Source of the DNA: Ashinkailepas kermadecensis
Lineage: Eukaryota > Arthropoda > Thecostraca > Neolepadidae
DNA length: 64,000 nucleotides
Assembly: GCA_034440615.1 (NCBI GenBank)
Contig: JAOTOM010005153.1
Coordinates: 744,001 to 808,000, forward strand
Direction of reading: 5' to 3'
Part shown: piece by piece, positions 35,590 through 47,115 of the stretch
Layout: each line of letters begins with the position of its first letter
Numbering within the stretch: position 1 is the first letter of the stretch
Notes under the pieces: generated by a model
Told to the model about the DNA's origin: nothing
The model's database searches: none
What the model saw: only the letters and a program-made list of their open reading frames with translations
Position numbers and translations under genes: made by a program

Positions 35590-37210
35590 CAGTGAAAATG
35601 GAGGTGTTTGTCAGCAGAGAGGAATTAGTGGACTTGTTAACCAGTGCAAAAGTTTTTGGGCGTGGAAACTATTATGCTCATGTATTTACTTATAGTTTGC
35701 AGTTGGTTATGGAGAAAATCCTTCAAGACTATCTCCCGATTGAGTCGTCGATTGTGGACACGAAAAAGGGGACCGATTTGATCACCAAGAACTTAAAAGG
35801 AAAGTCGGTTAAGTGTGAGCGAGCCCAGGGTAAATTCAGAAGTCAGTTTGCGACTTATCTTTCGGGAGACGAGGTGTTCTACGTGTCCCTAAAGCGTGGT
35901 GACCACGTCGTGAGTGATGAAGCTAAGACCCGCCTTGATGATGAGGCCGTGGAGGGAGCGCGAGGGCGACCAGGTAGAATCTACGATCAGCTCAGCGCCC
36001 GTTCTCAGCGTCGGGCGTCCTCAAGAGGTGTTCAGCATCACAGTTCTCTGTAGCTCGTGGAGGCTGCTAGGCAAAGTGCTTGTGCTGAGGGCATGAAGAA
36101 CGCAGCTTTCGTGCTGCGACAGGTGTGGGAATAACCGAATCGGCCCAGCAAGATTCGCCGGGCTCTCAGAAGCTCTAAAGTGAGCCAACCCGAGCGCGTG
36201 TCAGGAGACCGGGCGGTGGCAATGTGTGTGTCAGCAGACTTGTCTGTGCATGGCTGCCGTATGGTCCGCAGAGTGACGAATGATGCGGCGAAGACAGAGA
36301 ACCTGCCTGCCTATGAAAAGGTGCATGAGGCCAAGGTAGAGTGCTATCCGGCAGTCAACAGCATGCAATTCACCGAGACGTCAGTTCTCCTGGATCATAC
36401 ATCAGCTCTCCACAGGCTCTCCTGGATCATACGACGCAGCGGCTGGTGGCATGTCTGCCGTCTGTCGCCCGTACGGACTCAGCTTCACCTGCCGACCAGC
36501 AGTCGACGTCATCCAGCACCTGCACTTCGGCCGTGCTTCACGTCAAATGGGAATTTCACGAGGCTACAGGGCAAGTTGTATACAAACAGATGGGAGACGG
36601 CGATGAAGCTGCAGAACAAAATCTGTTTTGTACCACTCTGATGCCTTTGCAACTAACAGTGGGTGGCACTTGCGTCTGGACCAACCCACGCCGTCTTCAA
36701 TCCGCTTCTGCCGGCCGTTGCGGATCCAGTACAAGCGCGAGACAGCAGAGGCCTCCCGGAAAGAACGAGACTGTGACGTACTCAGTAGACGTATCCGAGA
36801 TACATCTACTGAGGCCGACCTACGTCGCCGCAACAGACGGTACCAGTTTCAGAGTGGCGCACAATGTTCAACTCACCATGATTCACAGCAAGGTGGTGAA
36901 CGCTCTGACCAACACCGGCAGCAGCATGACATGCACCATTTCTGGGTGCACACCTCATCAGATAAATGACCTGTCTGCTGCCGCGGCTCGACCTGCCCGC
37001 GAGGGTGCATGTCAGCTCGGTCTCTCAACCATGCATGCCTGGATTCGATGCTTTGAGTGCCTTCTCCACATTTCTTGCTGCCTGGAGGTCAAAATGTGGG
37101 CAGTGTCTGGCGAAGAAAACAAGATGCGTGTGAAAGAAAGAAGGAAGGAATCACAACAGCAGTTCCGGGAGAGACTGGGTCTTGTCGTGGATCAGCCATG
37201 TGCTAGGTAG
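35590..37210 (+). pseudogene. Relic of a RAG1/Transib-like transposase-family protein
   Basis: Pieces in shifting frames read collinearly: MEVFVSREELVDLL to YVSLKRGD (35598-35905), SDEAKTRLDDEAVEGARGRP, LVEAARQSACAEGMKNAAFV, YEKVHEAKVECYP, WEFHEATGQVVYKQMGDGD, PSSIRFCRPLRIQYKRET, then STMHAWIRCFECLLHISCCL and VVDQP near 37200. From memory this order matches a multicopy invertebrate family related in its C-terminal half to RAG1/Transib recombinases (inference). At least three frame changes and an internal TAA (about 36132) break it. It ends where the last third would begin. The segments expected to hold the first two catalytic acidic residues read WEFHEATG and MIHSKV, apparently substituted. 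A splice-acceptor-like TTGCTTGCAG precedes the ATG. Confidence 0.5.
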
Positions 37211-37790
37211 GTAGGTACGTCTAACGACGGGAACACGGCTTGACGTGCCTTCAGAGACCCATATTTTACCTGTGTGTCATATCTTAGGGATGTATTTTGG
37301 AGTAATTTCAGCCACTTAAGACAAGGGACAAGGAGATCTTGGATCTATTCTGCGGAGCAATTATTTGGTCAAATTTACAGTGCAGAATGCTCCCATAGCA
37401 AACGCTAACTAATAATTATCCAATATATGAGTGCCCATGTACTTCGCTTATGACGTCATTATGATGTCACTATGCATGACTGGACGTCGATCTTTTAAAA
37501 CGAGGTACACTAGATACTCATGTAGGTGTGTGCACAATTTGAGCTGTCTATCTCAATTGCTCCCGAGATATTTCGCGGAAGCAAAATGAGGGGAGGGGAA
37601 TGTTCCCTTCACTCTTGTAGGTATTACCTCTGAAATTCCTGGGTTAAGCAATCTTTAAGACAATAGAGCTTCTCCATATGTTCGAAATGTGAAGCTCTTT
37701 CGATTAAGACCAAAATCGCCCCTGTAACTAGCATACTTTGTCCGCAATGATTTATGGCCAGTTTTTCCTTCGAGTTATCACAGTGTGCAG
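37211..37790. other. Intergenic, no gene recognised
   Basis: Nothing recognised apart from 'ggtaggtaggta' at the relic's edge. Confidence 0.4.
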
Positions 37791-38180
37791 CGGCCTGACG
37801 TCGGCCCGATACTCGGCCCTACGTCGGGCCGATGTCGGACGCTAGGGCCCGCTATCGGTTTGGGAGTGGAATGTCCGCCCATGCCGACATTCAGCCGACA
37901 CTCAGCCGACATGTAGCCGACGTGGGGCCGATGTCGGAAAGATGTCGTGTTGCTGTCCGGACGCCAGTAGCCTGTTGTCGGCTGGGGAGTGCAATGTTGG
38001 ACAGCGGCCCGACGTCAGCTGGCCGCTATTAACATGCCCAACTCAACCAGACATATAATATATTCCAGGCCAGTTTGCCGATGTCGAGCCGAGAGCAGCC
38101 GAATGTCGGTATGCCGCTTACGAGATGCCGAGCTCGCCCCGACACATGCCGACAGCGGGCCGACATCGGCATGTTTACTG
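37791..38180. mobile_element. GTCGGC-rich MITE-like element
   Basis: About 390 bp packed with GTCGGC/GCCGAC words in both orientations. Ends pair imperfectly: CAGTGTGCAGCGGCCTGACG at the left and, reversed, CAGTAAACATGCCGATGTCG at the right. No coding capacity. No target duplication identified. Confidence 0.5.
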
Positions 38181-38960
38181 GGACCCCTTCCAAGCCTGTT
38201 GGGCATCTCAGTTCAGTGCTCCGCACCGCTCAGTGCGGACCATTTGCAACCGTTAGAGGCTCTCTCCAGCTGTTTGGGGCCCTTTCCACTCCTTGACAGG
38301 CTTTCTAACTTCAAGGGCTTTTCAATATGGCATGGCTTCGGGCTCTGACGCGGGCCATCAGCATTCCTCATAACCATCGCTAGCTTTAGGGACTCTCCTT
38401 AGCTCTCAGGGGCTCTGTTAGCCCTCAAAGTTCCTCTCGAACTGTTAGGGGCCATTCCCAGTTATCCACAGCTCGTGTGGTTCCGAGAACATTCGAGCTC
38501 CGAGGCTATTCCTGAACAGCAATCGCCAGCCAACAGGGATTACAAAATTATCAGTGTCCCTTGTTCGTCTATTAGGGGCTGCTCAATTAACCTCAGGATA
38601 ATCCCAGTCCGGTCCTCAGACTCACAGAGATTATCTTCATCTCTCAAGGCCCTCTCAGGCTTTTAGGGGCCCATCGCATGATCGCAGTCCCCAATGGTTT
38701 TGTCTCGCTAGTCCTCTTCAGCTCTTATGGGCCCTGTTCATCCCTCAGGGGCCATTTCAAACCACAAGAACACCCCAGCCCTCTCTGGCCCCCAGGCACC
38801 CCGTTTATTCTTTAGCTGTAAGGGGCCCATTCCAACCGATACTGCTCTGTCCAGCTGGCATGGGCATTCCATCTCTTGGGTGGGCCCTCTTTTGTCTTCA
38901 CGGACCTTGCCAGCCTTCAGGGTAGACGTCTTCAAATTTCAAGGGCCCTTTCCACACACA
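38181..38960 (+). repeat. Degenerate short-period repeat, tract 2
   Basis: Begins where the GTCGGC element ends. Words like 'ttaggggccattcccag', 'tcaggggctctgttagcc' and 'aggggcccattccaacc' recur every 22-30 bp. Same family and orientation as tract 1. Confidence 0.65.
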
Positions 38961-39169
38961 TAATTGAGGTGATTGAAAGAGTTGATGGACAGCTACGACC
39001 GTCAGATATTTGAAATAATGCATACAAGCTTTAAAATACAAGCCTCTACCATGCAGTACATCATGAGATGAAGCTGAAGCGTTCAATTGTTCATGGATGC
39101 CAATATTTCATCCTGTATGAAACAATGAGCAACACAATCGACTTAAACTCGGTGCACGCTTTTATCGTT

Positions 39170-39175
39170 TTTATT
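39170..39175 (-). terminator. Candidate polyadenylation signal of the collagen gene
   Basis: AATAAA on the minus strand, about 336 nt past the collagen stop codon. No other canonical signal is seen nearer. Confidence 0.5.
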
Positions 39176-39510
39176 TGCTTTGTGTGGAAATGGCAGTACT
39201 TGTGCAATGCATTAATCAACCTAACAATACGACGAACACTTGTTGGCGGCTCACAAAGGCCGCCTTATCCTAGCTAGATGGTAGCCGCCTTAACGTACAC
39301 ACACGATCACTGTGGCAGTGGTGTCTCTCCGCGGAGGGAGCGCTGCCCTCACAGTCACCACAGCAGCAGCGTATTGCACCTGAGCAGCAGACGCGTTCGC
39401 CGCGAGCCACCGGCGCGCCGCCCCCCCCCCCTCTGCGGGCGAGCCGGCCGACCGGCGGCGCCCCGGCGCCCCCGACGATGTGTTCTGCAGTCGACGCCGG
39501 CGAAGCGCGC

Positions 39511-39654
39511 TCACTTGAGGCACAGTGGCCCAACCTCGAAGCCGAACGCCTGGCTCGGCTGGCCGTAGTCGGCCGGCAGGAAATCCTCGATGGGCAGCTG
39601 CTTGAGCGCCCTGGTCTTCAGCTGCAGCACCAGCCGGCCGGTGCCACGCTTGTT
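39511..39654 (-). CDS. Collagen exon 21 (COLFI end, stop)
   Basis: 144 nt including [22 protein letters not shown] to [11 protein letters not shown], with C8. The acceptor GGCCGGCAG is GC-rich and lacks a good pyrimidine tract, but a stop codon just upstream in frame forces an edge here. Confidence 0.85.
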   Translation of the reverse strand, partial: NKRGTGRLVLQLKTRALKQLPIEDFLPADYGQPSQAFGFEVGPLCLK

Positions 39655-39834
39655 CTGCCGGCCAGCGCGCAGCGGTCAGACACCGGCTGCGTATGTCAGC
39701 CGGTGTGTCCGACCGAGACAGTTATTGGGCGCGTCCAGAGGGTGGATACGTCAGCACGAACATCTATCAAATACTATCGTGGTATGAAGATGGCATAACA
39801 TCGTGTTAACTATCGTGGAATAAATTATATATAT

Positions 39835-39888
<54 letters not shown>

Positions 39889-42800
39889 CAATGCTGAATA
39901 AATATACTATCTGCCGGCATACATTGTGCATAAGACATACCTTGCACGTATCTTCGACGAGTTGGATGTGCCGTGAGTTTTTGGAATGACTGAAGAGGGT
40001 ATTCGAAGAGCCCAATATCATGATGCTCTTGTCGAAATCATTCATGCTTGCGTCGAACCTGGAAATAATGACACTATTGATACTTACTGCACATATGTTG
40101 GCCCTGGCGCCCTAGTCCGACCTTATGTTGTGTGGTTATCATTACATTTGTCAGTAAGGTGGCTGAGATAATAAAGGTTTTACCTGAGGTTTTGTGTCAA
40201 GTTCTCATACGACCAGGGATGAAATCAGTAAGACCAGCACATCTGAAATATCCCAGCTGAAGCGGGTAAAGATATGGGTAACGACACCAGCAACGAATAA
40301 CTTTCTATAGGCGCTATAAGTGTACCACACATGGCAAAGTCCACTTCATGGAACACAGCTCTTGATCATTAATGTCTGATGTCACCAGACTTTCATTTGA
40401 CCAGAGTTAGGTAACTCAGAATTGGGCAAAAGAGAATTGGGCAAGCTCGAACCTTACATAGTTTGACTTCACCCAGTTTTCATCTCACGCGTCGTCATCC
40501 TCACCGTGCCACAGTCTACAATCGCGTCAAATTATCCGAGTGAAGCATGGAAGCTGATCGGGAGACAGTTCCAAGTACGGCAGTCTCTGGAAGCCCAGGC
40601 TCTCGACCGCCTCATTCGATAGACAGACACCGACTTCTCGGGCCTCACCATGCCACGGAGTTGATGCAGGTGTAGGTGAAGTTCTGGCGCCCCCCATCGG
40701 ACAGCAGCCGCAGGAACGTCATTTGCACCGTCCCGATCGACTCGTAGGTGATCTGGGGTGGCAGGGTGGCCAGCGGTCAGTTAATATTGACGGGGCACGA
40801 GGGATATACAGAGGATGTCAAGTTCACGTCATGGTGAGTCACATGGTTTATGTCAGGATAATGACGTGCCAGTTAAATTCGGTATTATTAATTTCAATAG
40901 AAATGCAAGTTATACATACGTAGCATGCATGTGGGAAAACAGGTGTATTATTTACCATTTCAAATAATGATCAAATGGTCTACAAGTACAAATGAAGAGG
41001 CATGCTCGTCATCGTGCAACTACACTACTGGATATTTCGAAAAAAAATAGCACGAGAGTTGAAGACTTTGCTGTCTATGGACGAGCTAAGTGGCTACAAC
41101 ATGTACAAATTCACAGCTATTATGACACGCAGAATACATACCAAGAGGCGCATCCAAAACGGACACGAAAAAATGGCTGCAAATAGACAATATTCAATTA
41201 AGTACCGGTCGAAAGGCCTCAGCAGCACGAATTCGGGAGATCAACGCGAATGAGTACTGAGTGGAAACTTGTTAAATGCAACACACATGCTTAATTCCAC
41301 AACTCGCCTTGAAGCCTCCTCTGAGCGCTGAGAACCAGCTAACTCGCTCAGAGGTCCTCCTCCAGGGGATATTGGGCATTTTGCTGGCATGAGCGTCCGG
41401 GTAGATGCACGTCTCGCCCTCGGACGTCATGTTGCAGAACACGTAGATAGCGTCGTCGGGCATGCCCAGGTTGGGGTCAATCCAGTACCAGTCTGAAAAC
41501 GTCGAGCAGGTTGCATCAGATGCATGGAGATGCAGGCTACGGCTTCATGCCCTGTTTGGTATCCGACATCACCGTAAGACCGAGGCACAAAATAAGCAAT
41601 ACAAAACTCACGAAGGATATTGCACAATGTTAATCAATGGTTTAACATATCGTAGTTGTCTTCATTAATATGGTGTATGACTAGTGACAGCAGCCGCTTA
41701 TGTACACCACATGCATCACGAACACGAAGAGAGTTAATGAAATGCAAGATGGCTTTTCTCATCATTTCAATTTTATGTGTGTTATCAATGGCCAATTGTA
41801 GATTATCCGAATCGCATTCACATTGTTGCAATCGAATTTGCCTTTATGTCATATATCCAGGGGCGACGCCACCGGGGGAGGGGCACGGGACTTTTCTCCC
41901 CTCCCCTGTCGTCAGTCAGTGGGGCGAATATGCGGTCTCCTTGAAAGCTGGAGAGGCCCTTTCAGCAGATGACTAAGCCGGCTCAGGAGACAGGAGACCA
42001 TGCCCCAAAGACGAGCAAGGATGCCTAACCTAGCTGGAAAGAAACATGACCCTTAAGACGGTTCAGGAGGCCTCGAATTTGATAGAAAAGATCCCCAAAA
42101 CGCAAGAGCAGCCTCACAAACGGGTATTGCATTCCCATGAAATGAGATGAGGCCCCTAAGCCGGTACTGCGGGCAATTCATACAAAATAGGAGGCCTCCA
42201 CAACGAGTTGACATTCACCCAGGAAATGAGATAAGGTCCCTAAGATGTTACCAGAGGTCCCAAATGCGAAACAGAAGGCTCCGGAGTGCCGGGGGACGTC
42301 ACTAACGGGTAAGGAGGACACATGAAATACGAGGGACACCTAAGACGGTAACGGAGGCCCGGGACGCAAAGGGAGTCCCTCAAGGAGAAAACTAGGTCTC
42401 AGACAACGAGAGGAGGCCCTTAGGAGAATATAATTCTCCAATTTGACAGAGGAAGCCTCCAAAGTCCAAGAGGTGGCTTCCAAGACAGGCAAGGAGGCCC
42501 AGATAAATGAAAGGAGGTGCACAAGACCCGAAGCCATGAAAAGGAGGCCAACATTTGGGATATCCTAGGCTCCATTTGAAAAGGATGCCCATAATTCCAA
42601 AAAGGAGGTTCCAGTACGAAAAGACGCAATGAAAGACTCCATAATATCAGGACAGGCCCCCAGAAGAGCAGGAGGTGGCAGTAAGCGAGCCGATAGCGCT
42701 ACTACGGCACACGAGGCACATCATTTGCCCGAGGAGGCCCGGGATGCAAGAGGAGGTCCCGAAAACAGTAGGGCGAGCCCCAGGAAGCGAGACGAGACCT

Positions 42801-45800
42801 CCTAAGACGGCAAGTGAGGCCCCTAGTTAAGAAGAGGAGGCTCCAGGTCGAACGATGAGATCTCACGACTGGTAAGGAGAACCTCTTTAAGTGAGAGGAT
42901 ACTCCTAAGACGGTACAGCAAATGAGGCGGCAAGGAAATGACAACAGGCGACTGGACTTGACGGCTGATCCCCCTTCTCGTCAGAGAACACTCTGTCGTA
43001 GTATCCATGCACCCCATAATGCCGGCTTGCTCGCGGTCTGAACCTTCGCATCCGGATTAATTTTCTACCCCGCATAGTGCGAGGATGGGGGTTGGGTGGG
43101 GCGGGGTGGTCTGCTTGACCTATCCAGTAATTTATGATCTATTCGTGTAGGGAGATTCGGTACACAGCATGGTGTGTAGCTAAATCCTTGAACTTTCAGC
43201 GTTACTTGAAACATTGCTCTCTATCTCTTTTGGTTCACCTCCCAGGTCAGGTCAAGCACGTCAAGGTCATGGTACAGTCAGTCGCCTGTCTTTGCTGTAG
43301 TTGTCGGACTCTAGTCGTAAAACAAATGCGATTTCGTACTTTAGCGTTGATCATATGCAAACTGAAGATTTAGTCTAAGGAAATGAGTTCCACCAAACCT
43401 AGACTAAATGCTTCTGACCCTCTGCGACAATTTTCGAGAATAGATGAAATGGCTTAATGCTGTTTTCAAATGTTCCAAAATTTCGCGAAGGAAACCGTTT
43501 TTGAAATCAAACCTGTGGGCCCTCATTGCATCAGAACTGAACTCGTGGTGCAAAATTACCCTGGTTGAGCCATTTTACTTCGTAGCAGACCTTATTTTAG
43601 CCTTTAGAACATATGGAATACATGCATCTTCGGAACGTTTCAGGTCATATCTCAGTGAGCTGACACGACATGGACTTGAAACTACGCATGCTGTTAGATA
43701 ACGTAATTTACCACTTGCATGCATTCCGGTTTCTTCAAGGAAAATGCATCAGTAACAAGGTAATACGCAAAGACACGTATGCTTAGCTGAAACTGTCATT
43801 TCACGTAGAGCTGATTTGAGGAAATATGTGATGTTTTTATCACTTGTGTATCAGTCCTCTTTCTCTTTTAGCTATATATCGCATGGTTTGCTTGCGGAGA
43901 TGACTTCAATGTACGTATAAAAGCCTCACTGGACAGGGTCGTTGTCTGACCTTGACTCGTCCTAGCCCCGCTATCTTAGGATCCGAGGAGGCATTCTTTA
44001 GCACAATGTGTGCAAAACACGTGTTTGAAGGAGTGGCAAATTTTAAACCGATAGCATGAAAGATTCAGGCGTTGCATCAAAATATTATCATGGGTGGGTC
44101 AAAATATCCTTCTGCACTGTCAGGATTTATTGATTGATAATTTGGGTTTAAGGGCGCGCCGACTACAGGGTCATTTGGCGCCCATACACTGTCAAGAATA
44201 TGTAGAAGAAAATGTAAGCGTACATGCAAGCCAAACTTTTGCCAACAAACAAATGGTGCGCCACCGGAGATGGTAGTTTACATTTCGGGAGAAGAGATCC
44301 GGTGAAATAAAGAACAAATAGGTAGCCCATCATTCAAATCCCTAATTCGATGAGGTTTTAGGAAGCTCATTGAGCCCATGAGGCTCTCCTCTTCGGCGCC
44401 AGGAGGCCCTCTTCGAGATTCGCCCCCCGTCTGAAAAATAATTGTTGTGCCGCCACTGTAGAAACCATATTCATACTCTCACTATTATTATCATTTGCTG
44501 CTGAACCAATGAGGGCATTCCACGAATAGTCACCGGAAGACTATCCACTAGTAATGCAGAACATTGCACTATCTGAGTAGCTGGAACGCACCGCTCTTGA
44601 AGTGTGGGTGGCCGAAAAACAGGTCGCGACACGTTCTGACTGGGTTGTCGCGCGTGCCAATCGGCTTCCGGATCCTCTGGATGTCCTGCCGCATCGTGTA
44701 GATGCTGCTGTACGTGCTCAGCAGTTTTTCGGAGAGGTCTGATCCGTCATCGATCACGTCACCGCGACTGGATGACGTCAGAGACAGTCAGTGACGTTGC
44801 CCGGGCTAATCCAACGCGCCGCCTGTGAGTCATGCATCCTATTTTGGTGGTAGCGCAAGCAAAGATGCAAAATTTATCAAATGCACAGCAACATACCTAA
44901 AATGATGCATACTAGGAGGAAATAAAAATACAATTTTCCGTTTCCCGGGAATTATTTCAATTTCCATCACGTCGCTCGTACGCAAACAATGCTCTTCAAT
45001 GAAAGTACCTATGCTTAGAGCAAACAGGAATATGCACAAAATGCAAACCTTAACTGCAAACCTATACCATGACGCCTGATAGATGCATGACAGCTGACGT
45101 GGGCATCACTTACATCTCCCTCTTCCTGCGCTCCTCTGTGGGTCCCTTGAAGTTGTTGCCTTGGTAGAGCAGCTCCGCTGGGATGATGGGCTGCTCCCCT
45201 GGCGGGCCGGGATTTCCGGGGGGACCGGTCGAGCCCTGCTGACCTTTGTTTCCGGCTTCACCCTGTAGACCTTTAGGGCCCGAATTTCCCTCCACTCCAG
45301 GAAGGCCCTGTGGCCCGACGTTGCCCTTCATGCCTGCGGGGCCCAACGGGCCCTGGAAGAACGCATGTAGTTAACGCCAGCACAACGAACAGTGGTTGGA
45401 AACATTGTAGTGATGGCATAGACAGCACGGAAAATGAAGTGCGATTTAAAGTAATTTTTATACCAAAATGGTTGCACTTTTCTTCCAACAATGTTCTAAG
45501 CTGTTGTCGCATCGCATGCATCGCAGCTAACTACCGCATTACCAAGTGGCAATACGATATTGTGCTGGGACCGAGTAGATCGCAGTGGAAAAGTATGCCT
45601 GTAATTTTGTGTTAGTTTAGTTTGATAACTGAACGCATGTAGTTAACGCATCACCAAAGACCGGCGCCGAGCGGCCGTTCGAGTGACTGACCATCTCTCC
45701 CTTGATGCCTGGCAGTCCGGCGGGGCCCCGCATGCCCGGCTCTCCCTTCTCGCCCTGGTCGCCCTCCTCGCCGGGCAGGCCGAACTCGCCGCGGTGACCC

Positions 45801-47041
45801 TTCTGACCGCGCAGGCCTCGGCGGCCCCGGCGGCCGACAGGGCCGACCTCGCCCGGCAGACCTGTCGGACCCGCCTCGCCCGGCTTGCCGGTGGCGCCAC
45901 TGTCGCCCTGTGGTAGACAGGGCAACCTTGAGGTCAATCCTGCATCATTGATGTGGACGGCAATAAGTCGGGGGGAAAAAGAGCTTGCTTAGATCAGTGA
46001 CTTTGTGAGGCTATAAGAAGTAAGCTTCGTTAACCCGTCCTGATAGGGTCAAATGGGGCAACCAACATCACCCACTATGCTAGGATGAGGGGAAAAGTGG
46101 TGCAAACATTTATATTATTTTGGGGTCGACGGTAGCTGACAGGAAGGCTGGTTAGGTAGATATTTGAGTTTAAGGACGTTTCAACCAAAATATGTAGCAA
46201 TTTACTTCGTTTTTCAAGTCAGACAGAACAGCTCACATTGATGTGCTGCATGAGTAGGAATAACGTGATGTATTCAATCAAGCTATTCTAGCATTCTATG
46301 AAAAACGTAAGAGAAGAATTCCCTACCCGTCGCCAATTGTTAGTTATTTGTGCTTTAAGGCACTTGGGCAAGACTTGATCATTTGCTCCCTGCTCGTCGC
46401 ATCAGATATACAGCATAGGACGTCCTAGAGAGGACAGAGCTCTTATGAAAATGTGAACAAATGCTAAATTGCAGCTAAGCGTAGAACATGCAATGATTTC
46501 GCATCAGCATGCAACAAGTAGTGTTTATGTATCAACATAGCAGTTTGTTTCTTTCAATCAGTCCCCTAACCCCTACGTCCTACTGTCTTGTCAAAGTCGT
46601 CCATATAAAAACTTGCAATCCACAGCACCAATATTCATCGTTGCGTCCGGTACAACTACGATGTAATCTCAGTTATCACCTATGACATACACAGCTTGTT
46701 GTACAACTCAAAGGAAATGTTCTTCTTTATCCCTTCAATTTTGCCAAGTCGTATGACCCCGATGACGTTCTACTCACCGCTTGCCCTGGAGATCCTCGGA
46801 GTCCGTAGGCTCCCTGAGGTCCAGGAATGCCTGACGGTCCTACAGGCCCTTGCCGGCCCGACTGACCCAGCATGCCCTTATTTCCCTTCACTCCAGGCGT
46901 ACCCTGGCTTCCCTGAAGCCCTGGAGGTCCCTCTGGACCCTGCAAATAGAAACACAGGACATGTTACAGAACATGATGAACGGAATGTGGGCCAATTGAC
47001 TCCGTGTATACTCCATAAACTGCCAAATATTTACTTTCATA

Positions 47042-47115
<74 letters not shown>

